From positions 8,184,001 through 8,248,000 of the forward strand of contig NZ_JAPEPZ010000001.1 of the NCBI RefSeq assembly GCF_026339875.1: a stretch of 64,000 nt of DNA. Reading direction: 5' to 3'. The position numbers were made by a program, and so were the translations under genes. The notes under the pieces are model-generated. The model was not told the origin of the DNA and did no database searches. It saw nothing but the letters and a program-made list of their open reading frames with translations. Positions 61,208-64,000 of the stretch are shown here, one piece after another. Each line of letters opens with the position of its first letter. Position 1 is the first letter of the stretch. The DNA comes from Streptomyces sp. NBC_01571 (lineage in GTDB: Bacteria; Actinomycetota; Actinomycetes; Streptomycetales; Streptomycetaceae).

Positions 61208-62377
61208 ATGCGCTTCCGCCACCCCGACGGCTCCACCGTCCACCTCGCCTACTGCACCAACGTCCACCCGGCCGAAACCCTCGACGGCGTGCTCGCCCAG
61301 CTCCGCGACCACTGCGAACCCGTCCGCCGACGCCTCGGCCGCGACCGCCTCGGCATCGGCCTGTGGCTCGCCAAGGACGCCGCCCACGCCCTGGTCACCG
61401 ACCCCGCCGCGCTGCGCGCCCTGCGCACCGAGCTCGACCGCCGCGGCCTCGAAGTCGTCACCCTCAACGGCTTTCCCTACGAGGGCTTCGGCGCCGAAGA
61501 GGTCAAGTACCGCGTCTACCGCCCCGACTGGGCCGACCCGGAACGCCTCGTCCACACCACCGCCCTCGCCCGCGTCCTCGCCCGGCTCCTCCCCGACGAC
61601 GTCACCGAAGGCAGCATCTCCACCCTGCCGCTGGCCTGGCGCACCGCGTACGACGACGACCGCGCGGCGACCGCCCGGGCCGCGCTGACCACCCTCGCGG
61701 AACGCCTCGACGCCCTCCACGAACTCACCGGACGCTCGCTGCGCGTCGGCCTGGAACCCGAACCGGGCTGCACCGTCGAGACCACCGCCGACGCGATCGC
61801 CCCGCTCACCGCCATCGGCCACGACCGCATCGGCGTCTGCGTGGACACGTGCCACCTCGCCACCTCCTTCGAGGACCCGCACACCGCCCTGGACGCCCTC
61901 GCCGAGGCCCGCGTCCCGGTCGTCAAGTCCCAGCTCTCCGCGGCCCTGCACGCCGAACACCCCCGTCACTCCGATGTCCGCGCGGCCCTCGCCGCCTTCG
62001 ACGAACCCCGCTTCCTGCACCAGACCCGCACCACCACCGCCACGGGCCTGCGCGGCACGGACGACCTCGGCGAAGCCCTGACCGGCGACGCGCTGCCCGA
62101 CACCGCCCCGTGGCGCGCCCACTTCCACGTCCCGCTGCACGCGGCCCCCGCCGCACCCCTCACCTCGACCCTCCCCGTCCTCAAGGCCGCGCTGACCCGT
62201 CTCGTCGGCGGCCCGCACCCGCTCACCCGGCACCTGGAGGTCGAGACCTACACCTGGCAGGCCCTCCCGCCCGAGCTGCGCCCCCGTGGCCGCGCCCAGC
62301 TCGTCGACGGAATCGCCGCCGAACTCACCGTCGCGCGCGATCTGTTGACGGACCTCGGCCTCAAGGAGCTGCCGTGA
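61208..62377 (+). CDS. eboE: EboE-like metabolite-traffic protein (xylose-isomerase-like TIM barrel)
   Basis: This 389-residue protein has the EboE pattern: HLAYCTNVHPAETLDGVL, LGIGLWLAKDAAHAL, EVVTLNGFPYEGFGAEEVKY, TLPLAWRTAYDDD, VGLEPEPGCTVETTADAI (metal Glu), GVCVDTCHLATSFEDP (Asp, His) and HFHVPLHAAPAAP, with VETYTWQALPPELRP near the end. It starts 3 bp after the TatD gene and overlaps the next GTG. It is isomerase-like in fold, but the reaction is unknown. Confidence 0.85.
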   Translation: MRFRHPDGSTVHLAYCTNVHPAETLDGVLAQLRDHCEPVRRRLGRDRLGIGLWLAKDAAHALVTDPAALRALRTELDRRGLEVVTLNGFPYEGFGAEEVKYRVYRPDWADPERLVHTTALARVLARLLPDDVTEGSISTLPLAWRTAYDDDRAATARAALTTLAERLDALHELTGRSLRVGLEPEPGCTVETTADAIAPLTAIGHDRIGVCVDTCHLATSFEDPHTALDALAEARVPVVKSQLSAALHAEHPRHSDVRAALAAFDEPRFLHQTRTTTATGLRGTDDLGEALTGDALPDTAPWRAHFHVPLHAAPAAPLTSTLPVLKAALTRLVGGPHPLTRHLEVETYTWQALPPELRPRGRAQLVDGIAAELTVARDLLTDLGLKELP

Positions 62378-63774
62378 CCCACCCCTCGCGCGAGCGTTCC
62401 GGGCCCACCCCCCTCCTCGTCCTCGACGTCGTCGGCCTCACGCCCCGTCTGCTCGACCACATGCCCCGCCTCAAAGCGCTCGGCCGCTCCGGTTTCCGCG
62501 CCCCGCTCGGCACCGTCCTGCCCGCCGTCACCTGCGCCGCCCAGTCCACCTTCCTCACCGGCACCCACCCCGGCGAGCACGGCATCGTCGGCAACGGCTG
62601 GTACTTCCGCGAACTCGGCGACGTACTCCTGTGGCGGCAGCACAACGGCCTGGTGTCCGGCGACAAGCTGTGGGACGCCGCCCGCCGCGCGCACCCCGGC
62701 TACACGGTCGCCAACATCTGCTGGTGGTACGCCATGGGCGCCGACACCGACATCACCGTCACTCCCCGTCCCGTCTACTACGCCGACGGCCGCAAGGAAC
62801 CCGACTGCTACACCCGGCCCCCGGCCCTGCACGACGAACTCACCGGGAAACTCGGCACGTTCCCCCTCTTCCACTTCTGGGGCCCCGGCGCCGACCTCGT
62901 CTCCAGCCGCTGGATCATCGACGCCACCCGGCACATCAACCGCACCCGCCGTCCGGACCTGACCCTCTGCTACCTCCCTCACCTCGACTACGACCTGCAG
63001 CGCTTCGGCCCCGACGACCCACGCTCCCACCGCGCGGCCGCAGACCTCGACGCGGCCATGGCACCTCTTCTCGACGAAGCCGAGGCGGAAGGCCGCACCG
63101 TCGTCGCGCTCTCCGAGTACGGCATCACCCGCGTGGACCGTCCCGTCGACATCAACCGCGCCCTGCGCCGCGCCGGCCTGCTCGACGTGCACACGCAGGA
63201 CGGCATGGAGTACCTCGATCCGATGGCCTCCCGTGCCTTCGCGGTCGCCGACCACCAGATCGCCCATGTCTACGTGCGACGCCCCGAGGACCTGGAGGCC
63301 ACCAGGGCCGCGCTGGCCGGCCTGCCCGGCATCGAGCGGCTCCTCGACGACGAGGGCAAGAAGGCCCACCACCTCGACCACCCGCGCTCCGGCGAACTCG
63401 TCGCCGTCGCCGAACCGGACGCCTGGTTCACGTACTACTACTGGCTCGACGACGCCCGCGCCCCCGACTTCGCGCGGCTCGTCGAGATCCACCGCAAACC
63501 CGGCTACGACCCGGCCGAACTGTTCATGGACCCCCTCGACCCCTACGTCAAGGTGAAGGCCGCCACGGCGCTGGCCCGCAAGAAACTCGGGATGCGCTAC
63601 CGCATGGCGGTCGTGCCCCTCGATCCCTCGGCTCTTCGCGGCAGCCACGGCCGCCTTCCCGCGAGCGACGACGAAGGTCCGCTCCTCATCTGCTCCACCC
63701 CCCGCACCGGCACCGGCCGCATCGCGGCCACCGAAGTGAAATCCCTGCTGCTCGGCCTGGCCGGTCTCGCGTGA
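62374..63774 (+). CDS. Alkaline phosphatase-superfamily phosphodiesterase (EboF-like)
   Basis: This 466-residue protein is of the nucleotide pyrophosphatase/phosphodiesterase type. Metal ligands and nucleophile can be placed: Asp in LLVLDVVGLTPRLLD, Thr in LPAVTCAAQSTFLTGTHP, Asp/His in CYLPHLDYDLQRFG, Glu/His-type sites in VVALSEYGITRVDRP, and His in FAVADHQIAHVYV. GTG 62374 overlaps the eboE stop. No signal peptide is seen, so it is probably cytoplasmic or membrane-peripheral. It likely cleaves a phosphodiester or phosphoanhydride in the trafficked metabolite. Confidence 0.83.
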   Translation: MTHPSRERSGPTPLLVLDVVGLTPRLLDHMPRLKALGRSGFRAPLGTVLPAVTCAAQSTFLTGTHPGEHGIVGNGWYFRELGDVLLWRQHNGLVSGDKLWDAARRAHPGYTVANICWWYAMGADTDITVTPRPVYYADGRKEPDCYTRPPALHDELTGKLGTFPLFHFWGPGADLVSSRWIIDATRHINRTRRPDLTLCYLPHLDYDLQRFGPDDPRSHRAAADLDAAMAPLLDEAEAEGRTVVALSEYGITRVDRPVDINRALRRAGLLDVHTQDGMEYLDPMASRAFAVADHQIAHVYVRRPEDLEATRAALAGLPGIERLLDDEGKKAHHLDHPRSGELVAVAEPDAWFTYYYWLDDARAPDFARLVEIHRKPGYDPAELFMDPLDPYVKVKAATALARKKLGMRYRMAVVPLDPSALRGSHGRLPASDDEGPLLICSTPRTGTGRIAATEVKSLLLGLAGLA

Positions 63775-63862
63775 CGCGGCCGGACGAGCGACCACGGAAA
63801 GTGAAACACGCGCCACTGACAACGCCCCGGCACCGCTGAACACCGACCCGAAAGAGAGAACC

Positions 63863-64000
63863 GTGACCGCGTTCAACGACGAACCCGTGCGCAACGACGA
63901 ACCCGCGACCGGCGAAGCCCTGCGTCGCACGCTCGGAGTCGGCCGCCGCCGCTTCCTCAGCACCTGCACCGCCGCCGCGACCGCGGCGATCGCCGCACCT
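63863..64000 (+). CDS. Tat-exported protein, 5' part only (cut by window end)
   Basis: GTG 63863 follows aaagagagaa. The 46 visible codons give an acidic head (TAFNDEPVRNDEPATGEA) and a twin-arginine signal, GVGRRRFLSTCTAAATAA, so the product is folded in the cytoplasm and exported by Tat, often a sign of a cofactor- or metal-containing enzyme. It continues the ebo-type operon 88 bp after the phosphodiesterase gene. The mature domain lies outside the window and the product cannot be named. Confidence 0.7.
   Translation, partial: MTAFNDEPVRNDEPATGEALRRTLGVGRRRFLSTCTAAATAAIAAP

Overview
The window is high-GC actinobacterial DNA and is best read as a Streptomyces chromosome arm or accessory region. 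Codons have the extreme third-position G/C bias of that genus, GTG and TTG starts are common, genes are packed with ATGA/GTGA stop-start overlaps, and there are secreted polymer-degrading enzymes and many XRE, WYL, MarR, LysR, ROK and GntR regulators. No rRNA, tRNA, CRISPR array, phage module or integrase was found.

Region 1 (1-13675) is a compact biosynthetic cluster, all on the + strand. It encodes a MATE exporter, an ATP-grasp ligase translationally coupled to a glutamate-semialdehyde-aminomutase-like PLP enzyme, a single-module NRPS (C-A-PCP-TE), a FabG-like reductase, an Sfp-type phosphopantetheinyl transferase coupled to a DDAH-type guanidine-modifying hydrolase, and a protein resembling BtrH, the acyltransferase of butirosin biosynthesis. 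Two XRE regulators (DUF5753 type and MmyB type) face it. I do not recognise this combination as a known cluster. It looks like a pathway to a small modified amino acid, amide or peptide and is the best candidate here for something undescribed.

Region 2 (14064-33535) is a patchwork of single genes and small operons: quinone-type and old yellow enzyme reductases with a MarR regulator, pterin carbinolamine dehydratase, methyltransferases, a WYL regulator with a divergent two-gene operon, a decayed cellulase pseudogene, a PhyH-family dioxygenase, SDR and AKR enzymes, a GH75 chitosanase with a palindromic operator, a fatty acyl-CoA ligase, a LysR regulator with a divergent bile-acid-symporter-family carrier, a secreted sialidase and an isochorismatase-like protein. 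It contains hairpin elements, tandem repeats and several clear operators.

Region 3 (33666-45193) is a formate/oxalate module. A minus-strand operon (ketopantoate-reductase-like gene, formate dehydrogenase catalytic half, NuoE-NuoF fusion, iron-sulfur half, fdhD) lies near an OFA-type transporter with a 45-residue companion protein, a FabH-like ketosynthase and a GntR/FadR regulator. A shared sequence word upstream of the regulator and of the FDH operon suggests a regulatory link. The FDH alpha subunit is split into two genes placed in permuted order.

Region 4 (45415-55948) is a sugar-uptake and oxidation locus: ROK regulator, RbsA/C/B-type ABC transporter, Gfo/Idh/MocA dehydrogenase, TIM-barrel isomerase, a secreted PQQ-type sugar dehydrogenase with PKD and CBM6-like modules, and a ThuA/DUF1080 remnant.

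Region 5 (56133-64000) is an ebo-type metabolite-traffic operon: inositol-phosphate synthase, UbiA-type prenyltransferase (EboC-like), sugar isomerase with a 20-copy seven-residue repeat, EboA, TatD-like EboB, EboE and EboF phosphodiesterase, followed by a Tat-exported protein cut by the window edge. Its first gene carries a TTA (bldA) codon.
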